From Ochromonas danica (lineage: Eukaryota > Sar > Chrysophyceae > Chromulinales > Chromulinaceae), in assembly GCA_015146655.1 (NCBI GenBank), contig VKHL01000122.1:23812-87811 (forward strand): DNA of 64,000 nt, written 5' to 3'. Shown piece by piece: positions 21,997-34,128 of the stretch. How positions within the stretch are numbered: position 1 is the first letter of the stretch; each line of letters starts with the position of its first letter. The position numbers and the translations under genes are program-made. The notes under the pieces are model-generated. The model saw only the letters and a program-made list of their open reading frames with translations. It did not search any database and had not been told where the DNA came from.

Positions 21997-23346
21997 ATGG
22001 ATAGTTGCTTATTAAAGAGTTTTCTGGCAAGAGAGAAGCCTACCTATGATGAGATCAAAGCCCTTCCTAAAGTCTTACTGCATGAACATCTAGATGGTGG
22101 TTTACGCCCAAGCACAATTATTGACATTGCCAAAGAAATTAATTATCCTCATCTTCCAACTCATGATCCCGTTGAATTAGAAAAATGGTTTTATGAGCAA
22201 TGCAACTCAGGCTCTCTTGTGAAATATCTCCATTGCTTTGAACATACTATTGCTATGATGCAAAGACCACAAGATTTAGTTCGTATTGCAAGAGAATGTG
22301 TATTGGATTTAGCTGCGGATGGTGTAATTTATGCTGAAATTCGTTATGCCCCTGAACTCTTTGTCAATTCTGAAATGAGCTATGAACTCATTATTGATAG
22401 TGTGACACAGGGTTTCAAAGAAGGTATGGATATGGTTAGCTCAGATAATGCGTTGGACTTTGTTAGTGATGGCTTGGACCCCACCTCGGCCACTTATCTC
22501 TACCCCATTCGTGTCGAATCCTTACTATGCACCATGCGTCAACATTCTAATGAAACTGGAGATCGAATCGCTGAATATGTTGTAAAATATCGTGATCGTG
22601 GTGTTGTTGGATTTGATATTGCAGGTCCTGAGAATGGCTTCCCACCTCATCGCCATCTCACTGCTTTTAATACCTTGCGCAAAGAGAATCTTCATTTTAC
22701 AATCCATGCTGGTGAGGACTTTGGTCTGCCGTCCATTTGGCAAGCTATTCAAGTTTGTGGCAGTGATCGTCTGGGTCATGGTGTTCGTCTGATAGATGAT
22801 GTTTATCATGATATTGATGGGGTCCAGGTGCCCGTAAAAATGAATCAGTTAGATCTTAACACACTTGCCCAAGAAGCGAGCAAATTTAAATTGGGCCGTT
22901 TAGCACATTATATTCGTGATAAACGTATCACGTTGGAAATCTGTCCCACAAGCAATTTACAAACTGGCTGTGTTCCTTCTTCTCGACTGGAAGAGCATCC
23001 CATTCATCTGCTTCATCTTCTTCGCTTCCGAATTACTGTCAACACGGACAATCGCCTTATGTCTGCAACCACCATGACAAGAGAATTTCATCTTTTGGTT
23101 GAGACGTTTGGTTGGACATTTGCTAATATTCAACGTGCGACAATCAATGCCATGAAGTCAGCTTTCATTTCTTTTGATGATCGAGTGCATTTAATCAAGA
23201 GGATAATTAAACCTGCTTACCGACAGATGATTACGGTAAAGCATGAACGGGATCATTTGGGAATGCGCCGTCGCATGTCTGAAGAGACAGAAACTGATGA
23301 AGAGGATGACCATATCTCCGCTGCTGTCAATGTCGACGACTTTTAA
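21997..23346 (+). CDS. Adenosine deaminase, bacterial-type
   Basis: A single exon of 449 residues. The enzyme converts adenosine or deoxyadenosine to inosine with a Zn ion. Metal and catalytic residues are in place: H29-x-H31 in LLHEHLDGGLRP, H237 and E240 in IHAGEDFG, H261 in RLGHGVRL, and D351 in NTDNRLMS. The text LHEHLDGGLRP, GSLVKYLHCFEHT and NTDNRLMS resembles the Streptomyces-type bacterial enzyme more than the animal one, which has TDDP at the last site. Transfer from bacteria is therefore plausible but needs a tree. A C-terminal acidic tail is extra. Adenosine kinase follows on the same strand, giving the two competing fates of adenosine side by side. Confidence 0.93.
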   Translation: MDSCLLKSFLAREKPTYDEIKALPKVLLHEHLDGGLRPSTIIDIAKEINYPHLPTHDPVELEKWFYEQCNSGSLVKYLHCFEHTIAMMQRPQDLVRIARECVLDLAADGVIYAEIRYAPELFVNSEMSYELIIDSVTQGFKEGMDMVSSDNALDFVSDGLDPTSATYLYPIRVESLLCTMRQHSNETGDRIAEYVVKYRDRGVVGFDIAGPENGFPPHRHLTAFNTLRKENLHFTIHAGEDFGLPSIWQAIQVCGSDRLGHGVRLIDDVYHDIDGVQVPVKMNQLDLNTLAQEASKFKLGRLAHYIRDKRITLEICPTSNLQTGCVPSSRLEEHPIHLLHLLRFRITVNTDNRLMSATTMTREFHLLVETFGWTFANIQRATINAMKSAFISFDDRVHLIKRIIKPAYRQMITVKHERDHLGMRRRMSEETETDEEDDHISAAVNVDDF

Positions 23347-24851
<1,505 letters not shown>

Positions 24852-25451
24852 ATATCCTGCTAGTTCATTCCTGCATCGTTTAACCACCTATATGTCTCAG
24901 ATTGGATAAAACTTTGTTGTATAATCTGAGCATCTTTGTCAGTAACATAAGTGGATCACGCCATGTGTATTCTATGTTGTTAGTTTTGGTGATGTCACGA
25001 GCAGCATATGGTACACCATAGATAGAAAGGTAGTGGTCTCGCATTGTGTTTTCTGTGATAAATTGTGTCTCCACCACTGAGCACCCCCCTTTCTCCTCCA
25101 CTTCAAATCCACAAGGGTCATTACTTCTCCACAAAGAAAACCAATAAGCTTTCTTAATCTATATGATTTCAACTACCTCAACTACTTGTATTTGCTCATC
25201 AAGAATTCATCTTTTGTTCAGAGATACTCCAATCATCACTGTCTGCATTGAGTAGACCAGATCTACCGCCACTGTACAGTCTTTGTGCGGGGAAAAACCA
25301 GCGGTTTTTAGTTATTATTGCGTGGTGAACGGCTGATGTCTCTGCGTTCATTGTTTGATTTTCATTCGTTGTTGGCATAGTCACACATCCCCGCTTCCTT
25401 TCCTACTTTCATTTTCTATTATATTCAAATTAAGGAAAAATTAATCGTCGA
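24852..25451. other. ADK-UXS intergenic region
   Basis: A 600-bp stretch with no recognised gene. A minus-strand frame at 25199-25384 (61 codons) has ordinary composition but no homology I can name. I do not call it. Confidence 0.35.
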
Positions 25452-26986
25452 ATGCACAATAGTGGATCACCTTTTTATCGCCAAGTATGGTTTATTCCAG
25501 TGGCGATCATCTTAATTATTGTTCTTTGGTATCAATACTCTCCTACCACAACATCCTCTACTGAGTAAGTGAAGAAGTGATGAACACCTTTTTATTTTTA
25601 TTTTTTTGCTTGTCTTATCTTATGAAAGCATTTCATTCTAATTAATGTCATGTTTTTCTTTTCCTAGTGTTCATTCTGAGCCTGTTATGACAGAAAATGT
25701 GGTGAAGATGATGGTAGCTTCAGAAGTACGATCTCAACTTCTCACACCTGCAGTAAAATATACTATGAAAGATATTAATAACTTCCCACCTGTGAAAATC
25801 TTACCTGAAACTGAGAAATTAAGAATCTTAGTAACAGGTGGTGCAGGATTTGTTGGAAGTCATTTAGTAGATCGTCTTATGATGGCAGGACATCATGTCA
25901 TTGTAGCTGATAATATGTTTACAGGAAGACAAAAGAATATTATGCAATGGTTAGGTCATCCACATTTCCAATTGGTTATTCATGATGTAGTAGAACCTAT
26001 TATGTTGGAAGTTGATCAAATCTATCATTTAGCATGTCCAGCTTCTCCTCCTCACTATCAGGTAGGTTTTCACTATGATGACATAGTTGACTAGTATTAA
26101 TTATCCATAGTGAACTTACTCGTTATTTCTTCGTGGTTTTCTTGTATTATGCTATTTCATAGTATAATCCGATCAAGACCATTAAAACCAGCACGGAAGG
26201 TACTTTGAATATGTTAGGTCTGGCCAAGAGAGTGAGGGTAAGGGTGTGTTCGTATAAAGCCATCATGACAATTGTATTGACTTGGCCATGTGGTGATATT
26301 ATTAGGCTCGTATGCTGCTAACGTCTACCTCTGAAGTTTATGGTGATCCTGAAGTGCACCCACAGAAGGAAACCTATTGGGGTCATGTCAATCCTATCGG
26401 GCCTCGTGCATGCTATGATGAAGGCAAGCGTGTAGCTGAAACAATGATGTATGCATATGAATCTCAAGGTGGTGTGGAAGTGCGTGTTGCACGTATCTTT
26501 AATACCTTTGGTCCTCGAATGCATCCTAATGATGGTCGTGTCGTGAGTAACTTCATCATCCAAGCCCTACAAGGCAAAGATATTACAATCTATGGAAATG
26601 GTTTGCAAACACGATCTTTCCAGTATGTAGATGATCTTGTGGAAGGATTGATCAGATTGATGAATGGTAACTATTCTCTTCCTGTTAATATTGGCAATCC
26701 GGATGAGTACACAGTGAAAGATTTTGCTCATTTGATCAAAGAGTTGACACAGTCGAATTCCACTGTTAAGTTCTTACCTGCTACTAAGGATGATCCTCGT
26801 CAGCGTAGACCTGATATTACCACAGCCAAGGAAAAACTTGGTTGGCAGCCTTCTGTGCCAGTGAAGATTGGCTTGTCCAAAACTATCGATTACTTCCGTA
26901 AGGAGTTACAGGATACTGGAGAAATTGTTCCTACTGGACCACAAGCTTCCAAGCCTCAGCAACATCGTTCCTCTCGAATGGTGTAA
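25452..26986 (+). CDS. UDP-glucuronic acid decarboxylase (UDP-xylose synthase)
   Basis: Four exons (25452-25564, 25668-26061, 26163-26237, 26306-26986) give 420 residues. The enzyme turns UDP-glucuronate into UDP-xylose with bound NAD. A short cytosolic tail and one anchor (about residues 10-28) make it a type II Golgi or ER protein. The Rossmann motif [16 protein letters not shown], the UXS text [17 protein letters not shown], and the catalytic Tyr-Lys in [10 protein letters not shown] are all visible, as is [12 protein letters not shown]. Length and order match animal UXS1. UDP-xylose feeds glycan and cell-wall synthesis. Confidence 0.95.
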
Positions 26987-27235
26987 AACTCTTAACATAG
27001 ATGCTTGATAGTATTCTGTACACTGTTCGTGCTGATTAGCATAACATGATGATGATCATGATGTGTTGTGACTGTTCTGTGGGATTCTTTTTACATGTGA
27101 TACAATCTTTAAGCATGCCATGATAGGCACTTCTTTGTGGTATGGCAAGGTCAATAAGTTCAATGAGAAGAAAAACGTCTGTGTTGGTTATTGCTACATG
27201 TTCTTTGATACAAATACACCCTACAGGAAGGAGCC

Positions 27236-27948
27236 TCATAGTTCATCAGGAACGTCATGTAAGAGAGTGAGGAAAGTGTCAAGCATGGTAGCACTCTTAG
27301 AATAGAGCTCCATCACCTTGGCAACGTCTCGCTGGTTGATAGCAGACTCACATTGACGTATAGTCCTACGAAAATCTGCTGCAATGGCTTTAGCATCGTT
27401 GGCTTTGGCTGGGTCAAGGATGCCTCTGGTGAGCAATATCATGTCATCGTACTCACTGCCCAGTGCCCGCAGAAAGGCTTTTGTGTCCAACACTTCTCGA
27501 TCAGAGAATTCTGAGCCACGACTTTGAATAGCATCAGAAAGTGATGCCCAATCTTTCTATGAAAAGAGAAGAAAGGATGAAGTGAATGTTGAGATTGGTG
27601 AGGAGCAAAGGGTAGTAAGGTAGGGGTAGTGTGTGTATTGTTGGTGACAACGTAACAGACCTGGTACTTCAGAATCTTGGAGAAGGCCAGCACACCATCA
27701 GGAAGACCACCATCACCAACTCCTGCTAAGACAGGCATCGAGAGTGCATTGAAGGCTATGAGACCAGCTGCTACAGCAGAAGTCAGTCTGCGCTGAATAT
27801 GCAACACACTGTCTTGACTACTGGCAGTCGTCATACTCATGCGCATTCGACATGTGCTGGAGGGCATTATTGTATTTTGAAATGCATGACAAACAAAGAA
27901 GAAGAGGCTAGAATAGAATATAAGGAACAATAACATCATCATCTTCAT
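27236..27948 (-). CDS. PsbQ/Psb31-like thylakoid lumen protein
   Basis: Two exons (27948-27661, 27556-27236) give 202 residues. The N-terminus is a three-part targeting sequence. A signal peptide ends in CHA followed by Phe (the ochrophyte plastid cleavage rule). A short transit-like stretch follows. The third part is a twin-Arg leader (QRRLTSAVAAGLIAFNALS) ending in VLA. The mature part of about 130 residues is predicted helical (DWASLSDAIQSRGSEF, LDTKAFLRALGSEYDDM, RRTIRQCESAINQRD), as in the four-helix extrinsic photosystem II proteins PsbQ and Psb31. The lumen location is well supported by the leader; the exact family is less so. Confidence 0.68.
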
Positions 27949-28393
27949 TTGAAGTAATGATCATCTTCGTCTTCGTCTTCTCACTGACGAGGCAGGAGGG
28001 AGTCTAAATCTGGGAATCTAGAAGAACGTTTCGTTTCTTCGTGATTTTGGAGATTCGGGAAGGGACAAGATTCAAGCCAGGCAGCCAGAGAGGTCTCTTC
28101 CCAGCCACAAACCCAACAGCCCAACAGCCCAGCAGCCCAGCAGCCCAGCAGCCGCCGCCAAAGCCAAGCCAAGACGCCAGCAGCAGAACCAAAAGGTCAA
28201 AACAAAGAAGCCAAAGGTCTTGCTTACATTGCTAGTCCAGTCCAGTCTAGATATCCCAGTCTCACTCTCTCTTACCAGGTACTGTCAACAGATGATAAGA
28301 TATGTTCCTTGTGAATAGATTCCTAATAATGTTTTTTTCTTCTATCAACCCCATGTATGGCTTTTTCTGTTCAACAGAATTTGAAAATTCAAG
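27949..28393. other. Divergent intergenic region with CAGCCCA minisatellite
   Basis: The region lies between the PsbQ-like gene and the Myb-like gene. About 28110-28155 holds five or six copies of a 10-bp CAGCCCAACA/CAGCCCAGCA unit. Open frames across it are repeat translations. Both promoters should be here. Confidence 0.45.
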
Positions 28394-29479
28394 ATGAACT
28401 TACAAAATAAAAATACTACCAGTCGTACTAATGGAAAACGTTCTGCTACTATAGCAGGTCTTCCTGAACATGTTCCTGCAAATGATTCTCCTTCAAGTAC
28501 CAGTCTTTCTGCCTCGAATGTGGTCTTATCCACTACCGCGGATAATAGTCGTCATCTCTCTGATCTCCACCTTGCTGCTGCCACTGCCACTCGTCTAGAT
28601 TCAAATCTTTCCCATGGTGATGATACAGATGATGATGAAGAAATTCACCTTTCTGATGAACATCTTCGCAATGTTGCCATGCCTTTGAAGAGCTCTGTAG
28701 TGGGTGGAAGAAAGAGTGGTAGCAAGAACTATGCTGCCTCTGAACATAAGCATTTCCTCTTCCTTATTGATCGCTTGCAAGCATGGGCTGAAGGTCCTCA
28801 AGGAGAAAGCTGGTCTGAGATTGCTCAACGCCAACACAAGAAGCTTGGTTATCGTCGTGATGCAATGGTTCTCCATGATCACTTCATGGAAATGGTCAGT
28901 GTCGCACGCACAATCATGCGCGAAAATGGCTTGCAATTTCCTGTTGTTCCTGATGATCCAAGTTTGACTGAAGATCAAATGGCCGAACAAGTCGAGGTCG
29001 CCTACTTAGAATTGGGCGAGCAGCTCTTCCTTGCCATTCAGAATCGCATGGGCAAGAAGCTCAGCCCCCTCGCTTGGTGGGATGCCGATGTCTTTGCTGC
29101 TACGGTTCGTATTGCCAATGACATGGAGAACAATACTGCTGGTGGTGTCCAGGATGCTGCCCTGTTGGTAAGCACAAATTGCAGCCACCTCCTTGGAGAG
29201 TCTAATATTCTCGTTTTGCAGGAACAACGCAGAAAGGAAATTGACTTTGAAGAGAAGAGCACGGAATCAAGTCTTCTTCAGACTCGCCAATCTCTGTTGA
29301 CTGATCCGGCTCGCCGTGTCAGCATAAGCTCGGTGAGTAATGTGGGTTCGTCATTGAAGGACGATCTCGCGGAAATCAAGGCCTCTGGCAAGCTCTTGCG
29401 CAAGTTTGATGACAGGCTGAATAAGGTGGAAGAAAAGATTGACATGATCCTCAAGCACCTCGGCGTTGCCAATAACTGA
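28394..29479 (+). CDS. Myb/SANT-like protein with C-terminal coiled coil
   Basis: The open frame encodes 361 residues. The segment at about 118-175 (HKHFLFLIDRLQAWA, SWSEIAQRQHKKLGYRRDA, LHDHFMEMVSV) resembles the short Myb-like DNA-binding domains common in oomycetes and other stramenopiles. The last 60 residues form a coiled coil (LAEIKASGKLLRKFDDRLNK). A Ser/Thr-rich and acidic N-terminus precedes the domain. Positions 29168-29221 have perfect GT-AG intron ends and the usual intron size, but are 54 nt long with no stop. Splicing would remove 18 residues and leave 343. A transcription-factor role is inference. A decayed copy of the coiled-coil end lies about 500 bp downstream. Confidence 0.68.
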   Translation: MNLQNKNTTSRTNGKRSATIAGLPEHVPANDSPSSTSLSASNVVLSTTADNSRHLSDLHLAAATATRLDSNLSHGDDTDDDEEIHLSDEHLRNVAMPLKSSVVGGRKSGSKNYAASEHKHFLFLIDRLQAWAEGPQGESWSEIAQRQHKKLGYRRDAMVLHDHFMEMVSVARTIMRENGLQFPVVPDDPSLTEDQMAEQVEVAYLELGEQLFLAIQNRMGKKLSPLAWWDADVFAATVRIANDMENNTAGGVQDAALLVSTNCSHLLGESNILVLQEQRRKEIDFEEKSTESSLLQTRQSLLTDPARRVSISSVSNVGSSLKDDLAEIKASGKLLRKFDDRLNKVEEKIDMILKHLGVANN

Positions 29480-30108
29480 GCGAGGTCTGACTTCGCAGCA
29501 CTGACAAATATCCCTGCCTAACTTCCCATTCCCCACCTGCACATAAACCTGACCTTTGACGCTTGTTGTTGCTGTGTGAAGTGTATACTTTGCCTTGTGG
29601 TTCTTTCGATTGTGGTTTTATATACTGACGATGTGTAATAGTTAAACTTCCCTCGTCAAGTCTGTTATCATGGACTAGCTTTCTTTTACATCTTGAAAGC
29701 ACGTCGTGATGCGACTAGCCAAGCATCTCTATGAATATGCCATCTTGCGAGTTGCATCTTCGAACACCAATGTACTCGAATAGACTTACCAGTTAAGTAT
29801 CAGCTTGCATCAAACAGGTTTCTTCAAGTCCCTTATGATAGAAACAACCTCATTTATTCATTATTGAAGTGTAATCTCGCAGAGATCCAAGCCTCTGGCA
29901 ATCCTATTGCACAAATTTGATATCAGGACAGGCTTAATAAGAGTTACCGTGAAAGACTAATATTGATAACTAGACGGGTCTACCAGCAGTCTAGTCCTGT
30001 CATTGACTGATCTCCAGATCTCCAGATCTGACTGTCTGTCCAGCATTCTCAGCCTTCCTCGTCTCGTCTGTCTTGTCTCTGGTCACTCATTATTGATTAT
30101 CATCAAGA
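29480..30108. other. Intergenic region downstream of Myb-like gene
   Basis: Apart from the decayed duplicate at 29860-29950, no coding sequence is seen. AGATCTCCAGATCTCCAGATCTG-type short repeats occur near 30008-30030. The final part is presumably the promoter of the VMS1-like gene. Confidence 0.4.
29860..29950 (+). pseudogene. Decayed copy of the tail of the Myb-like gene
   Basis: The stretch matches 29353-29430 of the upstream gene with scattered changes: ATTGAAG, ATCTCGC, GAAATC/GAGATC, AAGCCTCTGGCAA, TTGCGCAAGTTTGAT/TTGCACAAATTTGAT, CAGGCT and AATAAG occur in the same order. Indels break the frame. It is a partial tandem duplication that is decaying, with no sign of its own promoter. 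Confidence 0.75.
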
Positions 30109-32235
30109 ATGGAGAATAATGCAATTCAGAATGATGTCTTTCAAGCCTGGATCAAACAACAATATTCTAAGGTGGTAAGAAGCAAGAATGGAGGGAAAGC
30201 TAGTCAACCACAAGCAGTTATTGGTATGACAGAAAACAAACCACCACCACCACTTCGTTGTTCCATTTTCAACCTTCCTCTTCCTTTATTCTTCCCTGTA
30301 ATGGAAACTACATGTCATGATGATACTGGTGTGAGGTTCTCCAAGGAAGAGGAAGGTGAAGTCTCACAGGTTGTTGGTGTTTCTGATGGTAGTCGAGGTA
30401 TGACATGTCGAACTTGTCAACTTATATTCTCTTCACGTGATGAACAATCACTTCATTTTAAGACACGTTTCCATCATTTTAATCTTATGCGTAAGTTGAA
30501 AGGAGATGACGTGTTAACAATAGAACAGTATGAGGCAATGGATAAGAAGGAACGAGAAGAGAATGATGATGCTAAGGACTCTTCTGATAGTGGAGAAGAA
30601 GGTCCTGATAGTGAAAGTGAGTTATCAGATACACAAGAACAGCAAGAAATGGAAGGAAATGATGATACCTCTACTTCAGAACAAGTCAGACTTGTGCGAG
30701 ATCCTCTTATGGGGAGCATTTCAAAGCTATACCTACCTAAGTTAGGACCACAATTCCTCTTCCAACCTAACCATCTCAATGGATATGTTATGTCTTGTAG
30801 TAGTGCAGTTTTCTCTCAAGATAGTTCTTTAGCAGATAGTCGACGATGGTGGATGGATAGTTCTGCAGGTGATCTTTGGAAGTCTGCTTCTCAGCGATTT
30901 AATACTTTACAACAACAACCTATCATCGCTGTTATTATTCTAAGGTCTGGTCGTTTTGCTGGTGCTATCTTTGAAGGAGATAATGTTGTAACACATAAAG
31001 TGCTTAGAAGGTATACAGTGAGAGCTAAAGCTGGTGGAGGTCAATCATCTTATGATAACAAGGGCATGAAAGCTCGCTCCATGGGAGCTCAATTGCGTAG
31101 ATATGGTGAGAAAGCATTGACTGAGGATGTTCAGGCGATTCTTACCAAATGGAACGCTACATTGAAGAGTGCTTCTCTCATTCTCATTGCCACCACCAAG
31201 ACTATGAGACCCATTCTCTTTGAAGACACCACTGGACCTTCTTCTGATACTACCTTGTTGAAGAAGAATGATGCTAGAATCGTTAATGTTCCATTCGCAG
31301 TCGACAAACCAACATTAGAGAGTGCAAAGACAGTTCATTCTATCGTCACTTCTGTTCGTCTTAGTGTAGCAACTTCTGAGGTTAAATCTGTGGATTTGAT
31401 AGAAGAAGATGAGGAAATTGTGGTAGATATAGTGGGAGAATTGGATGAAAGGGATGATAAGCTAGTGAAATCGTCTAAAAAAGGAGTGGAAGATAAAGAA
31501 AAAGAGGATGGTTCATTGAGCTACCAGCTCAGTCCTGCAGCTCAACGCATTATCTCAGCTTGTGAGGCTCTCTCCGATGAAGAGATTGTTAAGATTATTG
31601 AGGAGGAGGCTAGTTTGTATTCTCAAGATATCCATAATCTGTCTTGGTCAGATGTTATTAGTAGTCCTCAGAATCTGGAAGACCTGCTCACAGCACTGCA
31701 TATCGCTGCTCGTAGAGGTTTACAAGAGACAGTCGACGTGCTGTTGCAACAAGGCGCTAATCCTGAAAGAGAGGACGTGAGAGGTCGTACTCCATATGTG
31801 CTTTGTGCGAGTAAAGCTGAAAGGGCAGTTTTTCGGAAAGCTCGTGCTAGTTTGGGTGAAGATGCTTGGAACTGGACTAAAGCCGGTGTTGACGAGGCAC
31901 TCTCAGAAGACAAGTTGAAAGCACAAAAGGCGAAAGAGAAAGAGAAGAAAAAGCGTGCTGCTCAACGTAAGAAAGAACAAAAGGTACGTGATGAAGAGGC
32001 CTTGGAGGATGCTTTGCAACTCAAACTAGCTGAAGAAGTAGCACGAGAGCTTGATCAACGAGAAGAAGAGGAACGAATGCGCAACCTTGCTGGCTATTGT
32101 GTCACTTGTGGTGAATCTCTCTATCGAAAAAACTTTTTCGATGTGTTGGATTTTCGTTGTTGTAGCACAGCATGTGTAGCAAAGTTACGTCGTCAATTAG
32201 CTGCTGATGCTGCATTGCAACGATTAAACAAGTAA
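30109..32235 (+). CDS. Vms1/ANKZF1-type peptidyl-tRNA hydrolase
   Basis: A single exon of 708 residues. Vms1/ANKZF1 releases nascent chains from tRNA on stalled 60S ribosomes in ribosome quality control, working with Cdc48. A C2H2 finger lies near 98-120 (CRTCQLIFSSRDEQSLHFKT). The VLRF1 release domain spans about 270-370, with TVRAKAGGGQSSYD and GAQLRRYGEKAL; Gln about 312 is the expected catalytic residue. One or two ankyrin repeats follow (LHIAARRGLQETVDVLLQQG). A charged coiled coil and a C-terminal Cys cluster (YCVTCGESLYRKNFF, CCSTACVAKL) end the protein. Length is close to the human protein. Confidence 0.93.
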   Translation: MENNAIQNDVFQAWIKQQYSKVVRSKNGGKASQPQAVIGMTENKPPPPLRCSIFNLPLPLFFPVMETTCHDDTGVRFSKEEEGEVSQVVGVSDGSRGMTCRTCQLIFSSRDEQSLHFKTRFHHFNLMRKLKGDDVLTIEQYEAMDKKEREENDDAKDSSDSGEEGPDSESELSDTQEQQEMEGNDDTSTSEQVRLVRDPLMGSISKLYLPKLGPQFLFQPNHLNGYVMSCSSAVFSQDSSLADSRRWWMDSSAGDLWKSASQRFNTLQQQPIIAVIILRSGRFAGAIFEGDNVVTHKVLRRYTVRAKAGGGQSSYDNKGMKARSMGAQLRRYGEKALTEDVQAILTKWNATLKSASLILIATTKTMRPILFEDTTGPSSDTTLLKKNDARIVNVPFAVDKPTLESAKTVHSIVTSVRLSVATSEVKSVDLIEEDEEIVVDIVGELDERDDKLVKSSKKGVEDKEKEDGSLSYQLSPAAQRIISACEALSDEEIVKIIEEEASLYSQDIHNLSWSDVISSPQNLEDLLTALHIAARRGLQETVDVLLQQGANPEREDVRGRTPYVLCASKAERAVFRKARASLGEDAWNWTKAGVDEALSEDKLKAQKAKEKEKKKRAAQRKKEQKVRDEEALEDALQLKLAEEVARELDQREEEERMRNLAGYCVTCGESLYRKNFFDVLDFRCCSTACVAKLRRQLAADAALQRLNK

Positions 32236-32708
32236 ATCATCAATTATTGAAAATGGTAGAATATAGATTGATGTAAACATCCGCTTTGTCGCTATTCTTT
32301 CTTCAAGACTTAACGCTTTGCTTCAACGCCAACAACAAGATGTTTGCACAGCTGCTCGGTGGTGTGTGAGTGTGTGACGGATGGGCCGCGCTCTGTGCAA
32401 GTGCAGGACAGCAACACCACACAAAACTTCATCTGGCACGAGGTCCGTTCACTCACGTGTTCAAAGCCCAAAATCTGACTTTGGTAGCTGTAAAGAGTGA
32501 CTTTCCCAACCTGACCTATCCAACGAATAGAAGCGGACCCAGCGTGTCGTCTTGGCTGGTGGTTGATTGACAACGATTTCCTTCTTTCTCAGGGTGAGTC
32601 GCCATATTATTGGTGTTGTCATTAATTTTATCAGGAGTATCTCCAAGTTGAACTCTATTAGAGGTTTCTTTGCTAAATTCATCTAAGAAAAATCACTGGA
32701 GAGAAAAG
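32236..32708. other. VMS1-PRPS intergenic region
   Basis: A 473-bp gap with no recognised gene. Open frames on both strands lack domain features. The end of this stretch should hold the PRPS promoter and leader. Confidence 0.4.
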
Positions 32709-34128
32709 ATGAAAGCCTTCCGAGTTGTTGGACTTCGTTGTGCAAATCGAGCCTGGAATACTGTGAGCACCCCTGCTTTCAGTACTGCTTCAAAGATGTA
32801 CTCTGCTGCTTCTTTGGCAGTTCCAGCTGCTCAAGCTGGTGAGAGCGGTAATGGCCAGGTTAGTAAAAATTCATTTTGTGTTTGGTGGTATGGCTCCATA
32901 CATCTTGAACTTCTTCCTGACATATTTGGTGTGGCTTATTAAAATCTATAAATTATTATACTGATATTTTAATTCTTTTCTTTATGGAATTCAATAGAAT
33001 GGAAATGGTTTCTGGCGTACTGCTCTCGCTGCAATGGGTGTCATGGCCATGGCTGGAGGAGTGGCTGCTTGTGATGCTGACAATGACCGTGAAAGTGAGT
33101 AGAAAATTCTGTTCGATTTTTGCTCTCTTCGTCATAGTCCTGTCGTGTTAATTCACTCAGGATCGGCCACTGGTATCAAGCTTTTCACCGGTAATGCCAA
33201 CAAGCCCCTTGCGCAGGACATTGCCAACCATTTGGGTATGGGTTTGGGCAAGATCACTGTGAGTCACTTTGCTGATGGTGAAGTCAACGTAGTTGTCAAC
33301 GAAAACGTTCGTGGCAAGGATGTGTACATTGTTCAGCCTACTTCTCCCCCTGTGAATGAGAGCTTGATGGAGCTTTTGTTGATGATCTCCACCATGCGCA
33401 GAGCTTCTGCCCGGAAGATCACTGCGATTATCCCTTACTATGGATATGCTCGTCAAGACCGCAAGATGCAAGCTCGTGTGCCAATTTCTGCTGCCGACGT
33501 TGCTCGTCTCCTCGAGGCAATGGGTGTCGACCGTGTTGTGGCCGTTGATCTTCATTGTGGCCAAATTCAGGGCTTCTTTGGTCCTCGTGTGCCTGTGGAC
33601 AACCTTGATGGTGGTACTGTGGGTGTAAGTTATTTCGGAGACATGGACTTGGTTAATCCAGTCATCGTCTCTCCTGATGCTGGTGGTGTGTATCGCGCCA
33701 AGCAATTCCGTGAAGCTCTCTCTAAGAAGCACGAAGTGGATTGCTCTTTGGCTATGATTGTCAAGCAGCGTGCAAAGGCCAATGAAATCGACAAGATGGA
33801 CCTTGTTGGTTCTGTCGATGGATGTGATGCTATCATTGTTGATGACATGGTGGACACTGCTGGCACTCTTTGCAAGGCTGCTGAGATGTTGAAAGAAAGT
33901 GGTGCTCGCCGTGTCTTTGCCTTTGCTTCTCATGGAGTCTTCTCCGGTCCTGCCGCTCAACGCATTGCCAACTCTGTCCTCACTGAGTTGGTTGTGTTGG
34001 ATACCATTCCACTCAGTGATGCTGCTCAAGCCACTGGCAAGATTACTCAACTCTCTGTTGGTCCTCTTCTTGCCCAGGCAATTTACAACATCCACAACCG
34101 CAAGTCCATTTCTGCTCTCTTCAAATAA
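32709..34128 (+). CDS. Ribose-phosphate pyrophosphokinase (PRPP synthetase) with organelle leader
   Basis: Three exons (32709-32858, 32998-33094, 33161-34128) give 404 residues. The enzyme makes PRPP from ribose 5-phosphate and ATP for nucleotide, His and NAD synthesis. The catalytic part begins near residue 85 (IKLFTGNANKPLAQDI). It shows IIPYYGYARQDRK, VDLHCGQIQGFF and the PRPP loop IVDDMVDTAGTL, as in class I enzymes. Residues 1-45 are rich in Arg, Ser and Ala without acids (MKAFRVVGLRCANRAW), like a mitochondrial presequence. A hydrophobic Ala/Gly/Met segment follows (TALAAMGVMAMAGGVAAC, about 57-74). This suggests import and perhaps an inner-membrane anchor. The first two exons encode only the leader. 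Confidence 0.94.

Noticed and set aside
25199-25384. A 61-codon minus-strand frame
   Set aside because: Composition is plausible but there is no homology, promoter or partner exon to support it.
28004-28235. Open frames through the CAGCCCA minisatellite
   Set aside because: Repeat-derived Trp/Gly/Cys or Gln/Pro text with no domain.
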